A stretch of 43,310 bases of DNA. It comes from Nitratireductor sp. Lineage in GTDB: Bacteria > Pseudomonadota > Alphaproteobacteria > Rhizobiales > Rhizobiaceae. The position numbers and the translations under genes are program-made. This document shows positions 24,279 to 32,840 of this stretch, one piece after another (position 1 is the stretch's first letter; each line of letters opens with the position of its first letter). Under the pieces are notes generated by a model that had not been told where the DNA came from, did not search any database, and worked only from the letters and a program-made list of their open reading frames with translations. The DNA lies in assembly GCA_020441855.1 (NCBI GenBank), contig JAGRLL010000045.1, forward strand, positions 1 to 43,310. Reading direction: 5' to 3'.

Positions 24279-25451
24279 CTATTTCGTGACCAAATCGGAT
24301 TTTGGATAGAAGTCGCCTATCACGGCGCGGTCGTAGATCGTGTTGCGCGGCTCGGTGACCCGCAGACCATAGATGCTTGAGAAATCGAGATCGCGCGCCA
24401 CGAAGATCGAAACGAGTGACCCCTGGTGCTTCATGAGCGTTGGCGGAATGTTGATGGACTGCTCGACGGCGATCGCGGCGGCGTCTTTGCCGGCGCTTGT
24501 CGTGCCCTGCGCCTGCACATCACTGCGCTGTAGTTCCTGACCGGCATAGGTGGCAATATCGCCGACCACCGACAGAAGTAGCGCGCTTCCGAAGCGCTCC
24601 CACCAATGCGTATCGACGTAACCATCAAAGCCAGCCCGGCCGATCGCATCGGTTGCCGGCGAGGCCAATGTGATGATGACGCCTGTGGGCGTCTTGGCTC
24701 GGTTCCAGAGCACGAACAACCGGCTTTGGCCGCGGCGCAGTCCGCCACGATATTCGCCCACGACCTGGGTGCCTTTCTCCATCAGCACGACCCGGCCGTT
24801 GTCGGAGAGAATATCTCGGGTAATCACGCAACTGGTGAATCCCGGCTGATCGGATGACAGCGCGGTTTCGAGCGCGCAGGGGATCGAGGTCCCCATCGCC
24901 ACGATGAAGTTCCGGTTGCCGAGATGTCCGGCCTTCGATCCTTCCAGGACAGTTGGCTTCAGCATCCGGTTGAAGCGCTGATCCTCGTTCTCGCCCTGCC
25001 CCCCTCCTCCCAGGAGGCCGTCAACCGGGACGAAGTTTGGATCGGTCGTCGCGTCGCCCGTATTGGAAGGCCTGGCATTGTTGCCGGACTGACCGCCGCC
25101 AAAGGCCATCACCGGCGCCCGTCTTGCCGCATCGAGCAGTTCATCGACCGGGGGCGTCTCCGCCGTCTCGACGGCCGGCGTCGGTAGTTTGATCTCGGGA
25201 ACTGGCAGGGCCACGGGCTCGGGTTCGGCCCGGGCCGGTTCGAACTCCGTCGTCTGACGGATCACTCCCGATCCCGGCTGCTCGACGTCCTCCTTCGGCC
25301 CCTGGCGCATCGACCACATGGCGAAACCCATGAAGGCGACGACCGCCAGCACGACCGCGCCTCGCTTGAGCAAGGGATTGCTGTCGACCTTGCGTGCCGC
25401 CGAGGTCTGACCGCGTTCGCCGGGGATCGATGTTTCTGGCGTATCTGTCAT
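24279..25451 (-). CDS. virB10: VirB10 scaffold protein
   Basis: A 390-residue protein: short cytoplasmic N-terminus, one membrane anchor (about 31-48, GAVVLAVVAFMGFAMWSM), a Pro-rich periplasmic linker (about 70-105) and a C-terminal VirB10/TrbI beta-barrel domain (NFIVAMGTSIPCALETALSS, VLMEKGTQVVGEYRGGLRRG, WWERFGSALLLSVVGDIA). It spans inner and outer membrane complexes and senses ATP use by VirB11 and TraG. GGGAG shortly before the ATG supports the start. It lies 10 bp after virB9. Confidence 0.95.
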   Translation of the reverse strand: MTDTPETSIPGERGQTSAARKVDSNPLLKRGAVVLAVVAFMGFAMWSMRQGPKEDVEQPGSGVIRQTTEFEPARAEPEPVALPVPEIKLPTPAVETAETPPVDELLDAARRAPVMAFGGGQSGNNARPSNTGDATTDPNFVPVDGLLGGGGQGENEDQRFNRMLKPTVLEGSKAGHLGNRNFIVAMGTSIPCALETALSSDQPGFTSCVITRDILSDNGRVVLMEKGTQVVGEYRGGLRRGQSRLFVLWNRAKTPTGVIITLASPATDAIGRAGFDGYVDTHWWERFGSALLLSVVGDIATYAGQELQRSDVQAQGTTSAGKDAAAIAVEQSINIPPTLMKHQGSLVSIFVARDLDFSSIYGLRVTEPRNTIYDRAVIGDFYPKSDLVTK

Positions 25452-25461
25452 GGCGGCTCCC

Positions 25462-26319
25462 TTATTGTCCGGCGGCCGGAACCTTCACCACTCGTTCGAC
25501 CGAGGGCGAGGTGGTATTGGTTCCCGGATCGACGCCTACCGGCGAATAGGCCTCGTTGAAGATGCAGAGCGTGTCCGATCCACGCCGCAGGATAAACTTG
25601 CGGCTGATCGCATGGACCAGAACGAGGTCGCCCTGAACCGTCTTCGGCACCAGGCTTTCCGTCCCGTCGGAATTCTCTATGTAGATCGCGGGCATCTCCT
25701 GATTGCCGCTGAAGGCAAAGGTCGTCACCTTGCCATTATCGTAGACCGCCTGCGGTTCGATTGCGGCGGAGCCTTGCGCCGAATAACGCCAGTTTCGTGG
25801 GCCGTATTGTTCATGGATGCCGAGGACCTGATCGGCATAACCAGCCTCGGCCGCACGCTTCTTCGCCTCATCCTCGAGGCGTCGCCGCTCTGCTTCATCG
25901 GCTGGATAACGGTACTTCACATAGAAATAGGTATTTTGCCCGGCATCGACCGACCCGTCTCGAACGACCAATTCCATCTGATAGCTGCGCTTGGAGCCGT
26001 CGCGCCGTGTCGTCACAACCGAGATGTTGGTGGCGGGTTGGTTCTCGCGTGGTTTGAGGAACAGGATGTGGCCGGCAGGTGCGACTTCCCAGGCAACGGT
26101 ATTGCCGAGTGCCACATGAGCGATTTCCTCGTCTGGCGCGAACTCCACCTGGACCGAAGAACGGATCGTGCCGACGATGCGGGTGATATTGTAGGGTTGG
26201 TAGCTGACGAAACGCACGCGATTGTCCTGCTGCGCGCTGGTCGGAATCTCCAGGGCCTGAACAGGGAATGCGGCCAGTGCCGCGATGATGGCCACGGCAA
26301 GGAACGATCGTTTTCTCAA
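25462..26319 (-). CDS. virB9: VirB9 outer-membrane complex protein (TTG start)
   Basis: A 285-residue periplasmic protein that forms the outer-membrane ring with VirB7 and VirB10. The signal peptide is about residues 1-21 (RKRSFLAVAIIAALAAFPVQA). The body includes NRVRFVSYQPYNITRIVGTI and, near the end, FILRRGSDTLCIFNEAYSPV. I place the start at a TTG (26319) because it overlaps the virB8 stop (TTGA), has GGAGG at 26327-26331 at ideal distance and puts the signal peptide at the N-terminus. The longer upstream frame lies inside virB8. The protein is complete. Confidence 0.93.
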   Translation of the reverse strand: MRKRSFLAVAIIAALAAFPVQALEIPTSAQQDNRVRFVSYQPYNITRIVGTIRSSVQVEFAPDEEIAHVALGNTVAWEVAPAGHILFLKPRENQPATNISVVTTRRDGSKRSYQMELVVRDGSVDAGQNTYFYVKYRYPADEAERRRLEDEAKKRAAEAGYADQVLGIHEQYGPRNWRYSAQGSAAIEPQAVYDNGKVTTFAFSGNQEMPAIYIENSDGTESLVPKTVQGDLVLVHAISRKFILRRGSDTLCIFNEAYSPVGVDPGTNTTSPSVERVVKVPAAGQ

Positions 26320-26987
26320 TTCAAGGCCTCCGGATCGGCCCGGTACTCGCTCACCACGAACCCAAGCGGGTTCACCAACCGGTCGCTGGAGGATATTGGG
26401 GCATTGGCATAGGAATAGGTGATCGTTGCCACCCAATGGGTTGTGCGGACATCTTCGCCGCGTGTGATTGTCCGCGTGTAGCGGACTGAAACGACATTGC
26501 TGTTGATGAGTGAGATTGACTTGATCCCGATACGGGACGTCGCCGAGCGCCCATAGACATTCTGCGGAGATTCCGGATTGCCGCCGCGATACGCGGCCGC
26601 AAAGCGCTGCTGCTCAGCCGCGTTCGACATCAGCGATGCGGTCCGGAAATTCTCTTCCGCTTCCGACCAGACATAGCCTTCGCGTGCCCGGACGTAACGG
26701 GCGGCGAAATATTTGGTGACCTCCTCGTCATAGTTGCCGGCGGTCGACGCCATGGCTGACACGACGTCGACGATGCCGGTCGAATTGTCGACGCGGATGA
26801 CAAAGGGTTCGACCGTCTTGAGCGGCGTCAGCGCGACCACGGCGGCAACCGAGACGCAGGCCAGCACGCTGGCGACGATGGCGACGAACCAGGCGAGTCG
26901 TTTTGAGCGCTCGGCGGAGACCATCCGGTCCTGATCGAAGCGGCGCGCCTTGTCGAAATATTCCTTGAGACTGTCTGTCGTCACCAT
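26316..26987 (-). CDS. virB8: VirB8 inner-membrane assembly protein
   Basis: A 223-residue bitopic protein: cytoplasmic residues 1-32 (SLKEYFDKARRFDQDRMVSA), a membrane segment of about 34-55 (LAWFVAIVASVLACVSVAAV) and a periplasmic NTF2-like domain (YFAARYVRAREGYVWSEAEE, then RYTRTITRGEDVRTTHWVAT). It nucleates assembly of the channel. I chose the ATG at 26987, preceded by AGGGTAGGGGG, which overlaps the stop of the lipoprotein gene; an ATG seven codons upstream lies inside that gene. Confidence 0.94.
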   Translation of the reverse strand: MVTTDSLKEYFDKARRFDQDRMVSAERSKRLAWFVAIVASVLACVSVAAVVALTPLKTVEPFVIRVDNSTGIVDVVSAMASTAGNYDEEVTKYFAARYVRAREGYVWSEAEENFRTASLMSNAAEQQRFAAAYRGGNPESPQNVYGRSATSRIGIKSISLINSNVVSVRYTRTITRGEDVRTTHWVATITYSYANAPISSSDRLVNPLGFVVSEYRADPEALN

Positions 26988-26992
26988 GCCCC

Positions 26993-27283
26993 CTACCCTG
27001 CCCGGCAAGCGGCGTGAGAGCCGGCTTCGTCGAATCCGGCGAAGGCTACGGTCGCGACGGTTGGTTCATGCTCGGCGAACGCCAAGGCTAACGCGTCGCC
27101 ACCAGCGCGCGAGGATTGCTGTTGCGGATTGCCCTGTGCTTTCCCGGCATCCCAATCCCACATCGAACGATTGAGCGGACGCTTCGCGTAACCGTCGCAT
27201 TTGGGCAGCGGGTAACTTAGCGTCGCGCAGCCGGAGACCGCCGCCAGCAGCCCCATCATTGTTACAACTCGAACTATATGCAC
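26993..27283 (-). CDS. virB7: VirB7-like lipoprotein
   Basis: A 96-residue protein with a lipoprotein signal: VTMMGLLAAVSGCA, lipobox Cys at residue 19. A second Cys follows at CDGYAKRP. It sits in the virB7 position, between virB6 and virB8. VirB7 anchors VirB9 in the outer membrane, often through a disulfide. VirB7 proteins vary too much for a sequence match by eye, so the name rests on place and lipobox. It is longer than the classic Agrobacterium VirB7 (about 55 residues), with an Ala-rich C-terminal extension. Confidence 0.72.
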   Translation of the reverse strand: MHIVRVVTMMGLLAAVSGCATLSYPLPKCDGYAKRPLNRSMWDWDAGKAQGNPQQQSSRAGGDALALAFAEHEPTVATVAFAGFDEAGSHAACRAG

Positions 27284-27310
27284 GCTGAAATACCCCTCAT
27301 GGTAATGGCG

Positions 27311-28207
27311 TCAGGCTCCTCTGCCGGTCAGCCTGCGCCAACTCCAACCGATCGCGCGCACTACGGTGTTGTTGTGCCCATCGCGCGCCGCGGTATAGCC
27401 ATAGGTCAGCGAGGCACCGCCGGAGGCGAGCGCCGAGGCAATACCTGGCAGCTGATAAAAGACGTACAGTGACGCAAGCCCGATGGCGCCGACGGCGATC
27501 GGGCGCATCAGGACGTCGCTGTAAGCCTCGACAGTCGTAAACATGGTCGCGAAGCTGGTGACCAGCAGCGAGCCGACCGCGACAACCAGAACCTGCAGAA
27601 TGACGAAGTTGGCGAGCTGCCCGATCCACGCCTCGGTGAAGCGGCGTGTCGACTGGAACATGGCCAGTGCGATGAAGATCGGTCCGATCGCGAGAACGAT
27701 CGCAAGGGCGACCCGCGCATAGAGTGAAACAACATAGCCGATCGAGGCCACGACAAAAGTCACAAACACGACGACAAGACCGGCAAAACCGGTCAGCGGA
27801 TCGACCGGCCATGAGGCCTGTGCCCAAATATCATTGGCGGATTTCTGACCCTTGTCGAGCAGACTGTCGAAGGTCGTAGCGCTCGGCGCGCCGCCGGTAT
27901 TCAGTGCTTCGGAAACTTCCCTGGGCAGAATCTCGAAAAAGACGTTAGTCACATAGGTCTGATATTCGCCGGCGTTCCTCACCAGCATCAGTATGATGGC
28001 GAGCTTTATCGCCCGGAAGGCAAACTCCATGATCGGTTCCTGCACCGATCCGCGCAGGATCAGGAAACCGTAAAGGATCACGTAGAGTGTCAGCGCTGCT
28101 GTCAACGGCCCCGTCACCCACGCGCTGATCCCGCTTGTACCGGAACTGATGAAGTTCTGGAGCGGCGTCGTGAACTGGCGATCGAGAAAGTCGAAGACGG
28201 TGTACAT
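27311..28207 (-). CDS. virB6: VirB6 polytopic inner-membrane protein
   Basis: A 298-residue protein with about six membrane segments, including GPLTAALTLYVILYGFLIL (33-51), AIKLAIILMLV, GFAGLVVVFVTFVVASIGYV, VALAIVLAIGPIFIALAMF and ANFVILQVLVVAVGSLLV. The central segment ARVALAIVLAIGPIFIAL followed by TRRFTEAWIGQLANF is typical of VirB6/TrbL. It forms part of the inner-membrane channel. It lies 4 bp after eexN. Confidence 0.95.
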   Translation of the reverse strand: MYTVFDFLDRQFTTPLQNFISSGTSGISAWVTGPLTAALTLYVILYGFLILRGSVQEPIMEFAFRAIKLAIILMLVRNAGEYQTYVTNVFFEILPREVSEALNTGGAPSATTFDSLLDKGQKSANDIWAQASWPVDPLTGFAGLVVVFVTFVVASIGYVVSLYARVALAIVLAIGPIFIALAMFQSTRRFTEAWIGQLANFVILQVLVVAVGSLLVTSFATMFTTVEAYSDVLMRPIAVGAIGLASLYVFYQLPGIASALASGGASLTYGYTAARDGHNNTVVRAIGWSWRRLTGRGA

Positions 28208-28211
28208 GGCG

Positions 28212-28448
28212 CTATCCCCCCAGCGCCCTGTTCATGCGCTCGAGCCGGGCCTTGCCTTCCGCCTCTTCGGCATTGCGGCAATTGGGCGTCTCCCCGAGTT
28301 CACCGGGGTTCTCGCGGCACTTTCCGATATGATCAGCGCGCAGGCTCTCGTCGGCGAGAAATTCGCTGACGGTGATGACCGTAGCCGGAGGCGGTTCCGA
28401 ACACGCCGCCAGCAATGCCATCATGACGAGAGCCGCGACATGCTTCAT
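28212..28448 (-). CDS. eexN: EexN-family entry-exclusion lipoprotein
   Basis: A 78-residue protein with signal peptide and lipobox (VMMALLAACSE, Cys16). The mature part VSEFLADESLRADHIGKCRE, then NPGELGETPNCRNAEEAEG matches the EexN pattern of two Cys around Pro-Gly and a short acidic C-terminus. EexN lipoproteins in the inner membrane stop the cell from receiving a plasmid it already has. The position between virB5 and virB6 is usual for this family, and the start overlaps the virB5 stop (ATGA). Confidence 0.87.
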   Translation of the reverse strand: MKHVAALVMMALLAACSEPPPATVITVSEFLADESLRADHIGKCRENPGELGETPNCRNAEEAEGKARLERMNRALGG

Positions 28449-29140
28449 TGCGACAGCGCCGTGTTCATCGTGTCGATGCGCTTGCGCCAGTCTTCCGCCT
28501 TGCGCTGATCCTCGACCTGGGCCTGCGCCTGCTGGACCATCTGCAGCCCCTGCATCCTAAGGAGATCGGTCTGCAGGAAGGCACTTTCGGCCTGAATGCG
28601 CGCCTGGAGATCGGCGATGTCCTTGGCATCGCTTGCCGACGATATCTGCTGGCGCAACTGATCGATCCCATCGATGCGCTTGGTGGCGGCATCGTAAATC
28701 TGCTGGCCAAGGCTCATTTGGCCGGCATTGCGGTTCTGAACGCGCGCCAGTTCCTGGGCGTAGAAATCGTTGGCCGAGGTCTGGTAGGTCGAGTTCTCGC
28801 CGAGGAATTTCGAGGCGGCATCGCCGAACGCACCCGAGCCGTTGCCGCTGAGCAGGCTTTCGATCGCCGCAAAGTCTTGCGGTAAGGCTTTGCGGATTTC
28901 CGGCTGGTTCAGGAGGGAAACAACATCGGCCATGTTCGTCAGCTTGTTCAGCGATCCGAACAATTGCTCGGCTTGGGTGATTTGCTGATTGAGCGCGTCA
29001 AGCTGCGACTTGAGCTGGGTGATGCTCTCAATGTGCTTCAGGATCGCCGTCTGGTCGATCACGGGAATCCCTTGCGCGCCGGCGCCGCTGGCCGACAGGA
29101 CAAGGATGGCGGCAGCCATCATCGATTTGCGCATACGCAT
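28445..29140 (-). CDS. virB5: VirB5 minor pilin
   Basis: A 231-residue secreted protein: signal peptide (RKSMMAAAILVLSASGAGAQ) and a long helical mature part (KHIESITQLKSQLDALNQQI, IYDAATKRIDGIDQLRQQIS, LQMVQQAQAQVEDQRKAEDW). VirB5 sits at the pilus tip and helps contact recipients. The ATG at 29140 overlaps the virB4 stop (TGATG); a longer frame upstream lies within virB4. Confidence 0.93.
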   Translation of the reverse strand: MRMRKSMMAAAILVLSASGAGAQGIPVIDQTAILKHIESITQLKSQLDALNQQITQAEQLFGSLNKLTNMADVVSLLNQPEIRKALPQDFAAIESLLSGNGSGAFGDAASKFLGENSTYQTSANDFYAQELARVQNRNAGQMSLGQQIYDAATKRIDGIDQLRQQISSASDAKDIADLQARIQAESAFLQTDLLRMQGLQMVQQAQAQVEDQRKAEDWRKRIDTMNTALSQ

Positions 29141-31542
29141 CAGCCTGCACTCCTTTGCTGCTGGAAGAGAGGAAGCCATGCTTCCGGATCGTCGCCGGTC
29201 TCCGCCCGGATCGTATCGGCAAGTTCGACGTTGGCGGTGCGACCGGAGAGCACGGCGAGTTCGTCGTCGAAGCCGCCGAGATTGAGCTCGGCGACGACGC
29301 TGTTATGACCCTGCTTGACGATGAAGCGGCGGCTCTCGTTGGAGAGCTCCCGTGCGATCAGCTCATATTCCCGTTCGGTGAGCTTGAAGCCGTCGACGTA
29401 GTCGGCTCGACTGCCACGCGAGTTGGGCATGAAGACCTGGGTGGGGCACTGCTCGATGATGGTGTGCGCAATCGGAGAGTTGATCGCATCGCGCGGGCTT
29501 TGCGTGGCGAACAGCATGAGCCCATTCTGTTTGCGGATGGTCTTGAGCTTGTTCTGGGCGAGATCGCGAAAGCCTTCGTCGGCAAGCGCCTTCCAGAACT
29601 CATCGATCACGATGATGATGCGGCGGCCGTCGATCAGCTGCTCGACCCGGTGGAAGAGATAGGCCATCAGCGGCGTGCGGATTTCCTCATTGTCGAGGAA
29701 GTCGGTCATGTCATAGCCGACGAACTTGCCGCCAACACCGAAGTCTCCAAGGCCAATGTCCTCAATGACGTTATCGAATACCCAACCGAGCGGCCCTCCC
29801 CTCTCCCAGCGGCGCAATCGAGATGCGATGCCTTCGGGATCGGTGTTGTTGAGAAAGGTGCGCAGCGCGCCGATCGTGCGCCGCTCTACCGGCAGATCGG
29901 CGAGCCCATCGATGGCATTGGCGATGTCGCGGGTTTCCGCGACGGAGAGTTCTCGCGTTTTCGAGCCGACAAGCTTGGTCACCCATTGCGCCAGAAACAC
30001 TTTGTTCTCCGGCGTCAGTTCCATGCCCTTCAGCGGGGCACAGCCGGTCGGCCGGCCATTTTTTAGCGGCAGGTATGTGCCGCCGGCGGCGCGCACGAAA
30101 AGATCGGCGCCGCGGTCCTTGTCGAAAAACACAATATTGGCATCAAACTTCTCGCCCTGCGACAGGATGAAGTTGAGCAGCACCGTCTTGCCAGAGCCGG
30201 AAGGTCCGCCGATGAAGGTGTTGCCGAGATCGCCATAGTGAAGATTGAAATAGAGCGGAGATCCCGACGCCGTCTTCAGCATGGCAACGGCAGGTCCCCA
30301 TTCGTTGCCGTCGCGCTGACCGACCGGATAGGAATGAAACGGCGAAAAGGCCGCGAAATTCTTCGAGGTGATCGCGCCGGAGCGGACGCGATAGCGGAAG
30401 TTGCCGGGAAGCTGCGCCCACCAGGCCGCTTCCAGCCCGAGATCCTCGCGCGCAACGACCGCGCCGCCGTTGGTCAGATGGGTTCGGCTCTTCGCCAGAT
30501 TGTCCGTTAATTCCCTCACCGTTCCGGCGAAGACCGTAAGCGTCAAGTGATGGTTACCCAGCACGAAGCGGTTGGATTCCAAATCGTCCAGCGCATCATC
30601 GAGCTCCTCGAGCTGCGACCCGGCCTTGTCGCCGGCGCTGACCATCTGGTTCTGCTTGCGTCCCATCACCGTCTTCGCATCTGACTTCGACAGGAATGAG
30701 AAGCTCTGGGTCAGGATCAGTTCATAGGGGACGGTCAACAAGCCATCGAACATGCCGGGCCGCGTGCGGGCCGGATATTCCTTGAAACCGAACATGCCTG
30801 CATAACGGCTCGATCCTTCGTGACGGATCTCGACCGTCTCGCGTCCGACAATGACGCGGTCGGAATAAATTGCCGATGAAACGCGGCCCTCGGTCAGCGG
30901 CACGGCTTCACGGCGGCCGCCCACCAGTTGGTGCAGCACTTCGCTCGGCTCCGAGAAGACAAGGCCGTCGCGCTCTTGAAGGGTGAGAACGCGCGGGCCG
31001 AAACGCTTCAGGCCGGCTGTAACGTCGACGATGGTGTCGTCGAGACGCTTGAGGGCATCCACATCAAGCTCCACCCCGCGTCGCCGCGCCTTGCGCAATC
31101 TCGACAGGAACGCTGCCACCCGCTCGGCTGCATCCTTGCCCGGGTGCCATACGAGGCTGAGATACAGATCGTTGCGGAACAAGTCCTCGCCGATCATGCG
31201 GTTGCGGTACTTGTCGTTCAGCGTGCGCGAGAAGGCGTTCGCGAATTCGCCGTCAGGATACTCGTTGTCGCGTCGCCGAACGACATGCGTCCACAGCGCC
31301 AGCCGCTCATCCGCGATGTTGCGGTAGAGCGTGTTGAGGTCCCGGTGCAGCGCATTGAGGTCCAGCGTGTCGGCCGTCTCGAACGACACGCCTTCGAGCG
31401 CGATGACCACCATCAGGGCACGGGAGTCAAGCGCGATCACCCGTTCATCGATGTGGCGGACGTAGGGGATGAAGGTCTCGGGTTCGAGCTCACGGCTCCT
31501 GACGGTCGCGGTACTAGGCAAGGCCGAGATCCCTTTCGTCAT
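29140..31542 (-). CDS. virB4: VirB4 ATPase
   Basis: An 800-residue CagE/TrbE/VirB family ATPase. The N-terminal half (about 1-400) has FIPYVRHIDERVIALDSRAL and SFLSKSDAKTVMGRKQNQM. The C-terminal RecA-like half has Walker A GGPSGSGKT near residue 447, Walker B RRIIIVIDEFWKAL near 644 and the downstream LMLFATQSPRDAINS. It energises pilus biogenesis and substrate transfer. The gene start overlaps the virB3 end by 29 bp and its stop overlaps the virB5 start, so translation is coupled on both sides. Confidence 0.96.
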   Translation of the reverse strand: MTKGISALPSTATVRSRELEPETFIPYVRHIDERVIALDSRALMVVIALEGVSFETADTLDLNALHRDLNTLYRNIADERLALWTHVVRRRDNEYPDGEFANAFSRTLNDKYRNRMIGEDLFRNDLYLSLVWHPGKDAAERVAAFLSRLRKARRRGVELDVDALKRLDDTIVDVTAGLKRFGPRVLTLQERDGLVFSEPSEVLHQLVGGRREAVPLTEGRVSSAIYSDRVIVGRETVEIRHEGSSRYAGMFGFKEYPARTRPGMFDGLLTVPYELILTQSFSFLSKSDAKTVMGRKQNQMVSAGDKAGSQLEELDDALDDLESNRFVLGNHHLTLTVFAGTVRELTDNLAKSRTHLTNGGAVVAREDLGLEAAWWAQLPGNFRYRVRSGAITSKNFAAFSPFHSYPVGQRDGNEWGPAVAMLKTASGSPLYFNLHYGDLGNTFIGGPSGSGKTVLLNFILSQGEKFDANIVFFDKDRGADLFVRAAGGTYLPLKNGRPTGCAPLKGMELTPENKVFLAQWVTKLVGSKTRELSVAETRDIANAIDGLADLPVERRTIGALRTFLNNTDPEGIASRLRRWERGGPLGWVFDNVIEDIGLGDFGVGGKFVGYDMTDFLDNEEIRTPLMAYLFHRVEQLIDGRRIIIVIDEFWKALADEGFRDLAQNKLKTIRKQNGLMLFATQSPRDAINSPIAHTIIEQCPTQVFMPNSRGSRADYVDGFKLTEREYELIARELSNESRRFIVKQGHNSVVAELNLGGFDDELAVLSGRTANVELADTIRAETGDDPEAWLPLFQQQRSAG

Positions 31543-31852
31543 AGCGCCGAACGAGCTTCATCGGAGTGAGACTCGATCCGCCCCAGAACCCGCTGTTGCG
31601 GGTTCTGCCCCGCGTCTCGATCCAACCGAGCAGCACGCGGAACATATTGTGGTCGTGCTTGACGATGGCCTTGAAGATGACGTGGAACACCAGGCCCACG
31701 AGCGCGTAGGCCACGGATCCCGCGACTATGAAGAGGATCGTCGTGAAGATCATGTTGATCCCCATCGCCTCCATCGTCACGCCGCCAATCATCGCCGGCC
31801 TGGTGCAGGCGAGAAACAGCGTGTCTTCCTCAAGGGCAATCCGTTCGGTCAC
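31514..31852 (-). CDS. virB3: VirB3 inner-membrane protein (GTG start)
   Basis: A 112-residue protein. The N-terminal LFLACTRPAMIGGVTMEAMG and membrane segments of about 33-58 (NMIFTTILFIVAGSVAYALV, then GLVFHVIFKAIV) are typical of VirB3, which acts with VirB4 in pilus assembly. The first codon is GTG; AGGAGG within the end of virB2 is well spaced for it. The C-terminus is basic and polar. Confidence 0.9.
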   Translation of the reverse strand: MTERIALEEDTLFLACTRPAMIGGVTMEAMGINMIFTTILFIVAGSVAYALVGLVFHVIFKAIVKHDHNMFRVLLGWIETRGRTRNSGFWGGSSLTPMKLVRRYDERDLGLA

Positions 31853-31855
31853 GCA

Positions 31856-32155
31856 CTAGCCTCCTGAGATCATGTTGACGATCTCGGTCGCACCGAAGAT
31901 GATTCCGATGCCAAGCACGACAAACGCCGCCTTGCGAAGATCGAGGTAGCCGAACATCCATGCGATCCCGACAATGATCACGGCGATGATGGCCAGCAGT
32001 CTGGCGACATTGCCGGTGAGCATGTTGACGATATTCTGCAGCACACTTTCGATGCCGCCCGCCTGGGCGAAGCTCGGCTCGACCAAGGACAGGGAAAATA
32101 CCGCCGCCATCGTCGCGGTCGCCGCGAATGGCCTTATGCGAGCCGATAGGTTCAT
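31856..32155 (-). CDS. virB2: VirB2 pilin precursor
   Basis: A 99-residue pilin precursor: long signal peptide (RIRPFAATATMAAVFSLSLV, then EPSFAQA) and two hydrophobic helices (NVARLLAIIAVIIVGIAWMF and AAFVVLGIGIIFGATEIVNM) joined by a short loop GYLDLRK. VirB2 subunits form the conjugative pilus. The ATG at 32155 has AAGGAG, which overlaps the end of virB1, as its ribosome binding site. The longer frame upstream is a shadow of virB1. Confidence 0.93.
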   Translation of the reverse strand: MNLSARIRPFAATATMAAVFSLSLVEPSFAQAGGIESVLQNIVNMLTGNVARLLAIIAVIIVGIAWMFGYLDLRKAAFVVLGIGIIFGATEIVNMISGG

Positions 32156-32162
32156 GGGCTCA

Positions 32163-32837
32163 TCACTCCTTTTGCTCGTTGGAAAAGACGAGGACGGAGG
32201 ATTGCCGCCCCGCGTTATAGACGTCCCATCGCGGCACTGAAGCCTGCGACCTCTGCTGGCTCTTCTCGGCCTGATCGCCTTCGGCCGTCGCGGCAGACGA
32301 CTCCCCTGCCCTCTCGCGTGCGGGCAACGCCTGCGCCTTCGCTTCGACAATCTCGATACTGTCGAGTTGGTTGGACAGTCGCGCGCGCTCGGCCAGCACT
32401 TTTTTGTCGTAGCGCACCATTTCGCCGACTGAGGGGTCGCCATTGCCGAAATAGCTTCGCAGCATGACGGCTTCGGCCTGCGCCGTCGTCGCGCCGCCTT
32501 GGAGCGCTATTTGGTAGTAATGCTCAAGGAGCGACGCGCTGGCCTTGATGTTGAGGCAGAAGTCGAAGGTATCGCTGACGGAAAGGCCGAGCCGGCCGAG
32601 ATTGCCGGAATTGATCCCGGCAAGTCCGAGGTCAATATCGTGGCCCTCGGCAATCAGGGTTGTCGCGGTTTCGATTGCCTCGGCTCTGGTTTTGGGCTGC
32701 TCGGCGAGCGGACGATCTGTGTTGATGCGGATGGCAAAGGGTTGGAAGCCGCTCTCGACGCTCACGACAGCCGCGATTGTTTCCGTGGCGATCTGCGGCG
32801 CGCAGTTTTGAGCGAGATCGAGGAAGGCAACCGGCAT
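32163..32837 (-). CDS. virB1: VirB1 lytic transglycosylase
   Basis: A 224-residue SLT-type muramidase. The catalytic Glu lies in VVSVESGFQPFAI (residue 28), followed by GHDIDLGLAGINSGNLGRLG and a Ser/Tyr-containing AEAVMLRSYFGNGDPSVGE. It opens the peptidoglycan for the secretion channel. No N-terminal signal peptide is visible, as in several plasmid VirB1 proteins, so export may be by another route. The C-terminal 60 residues are Ala/Gln/Glu-rich linker. It lies 3 bp after the preceding secreted-protein gene. Confidence 0.9.
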   Translation of the reverse strand: MPVAFLDLAQNCAPQIATETIAAVVSVESGFQPFAIRINTDRPLAEQPKTRAEAIETATTLIAEGHDIDLGLAGINSGNLGRLGLSVSDTFDFCLNIKASASLLEHYYQIALQGGATTAQAEAVMLRSYFGNGDPSVGEMVRYDKKVLAERARLSNQLDSIEIVEAKAQALPARERAGESSAATAEGDQAEKSQQRSQASVPRWDVYNAGRQSSVLVFSNEQKE

Positions 32838-32840
32838 AGG

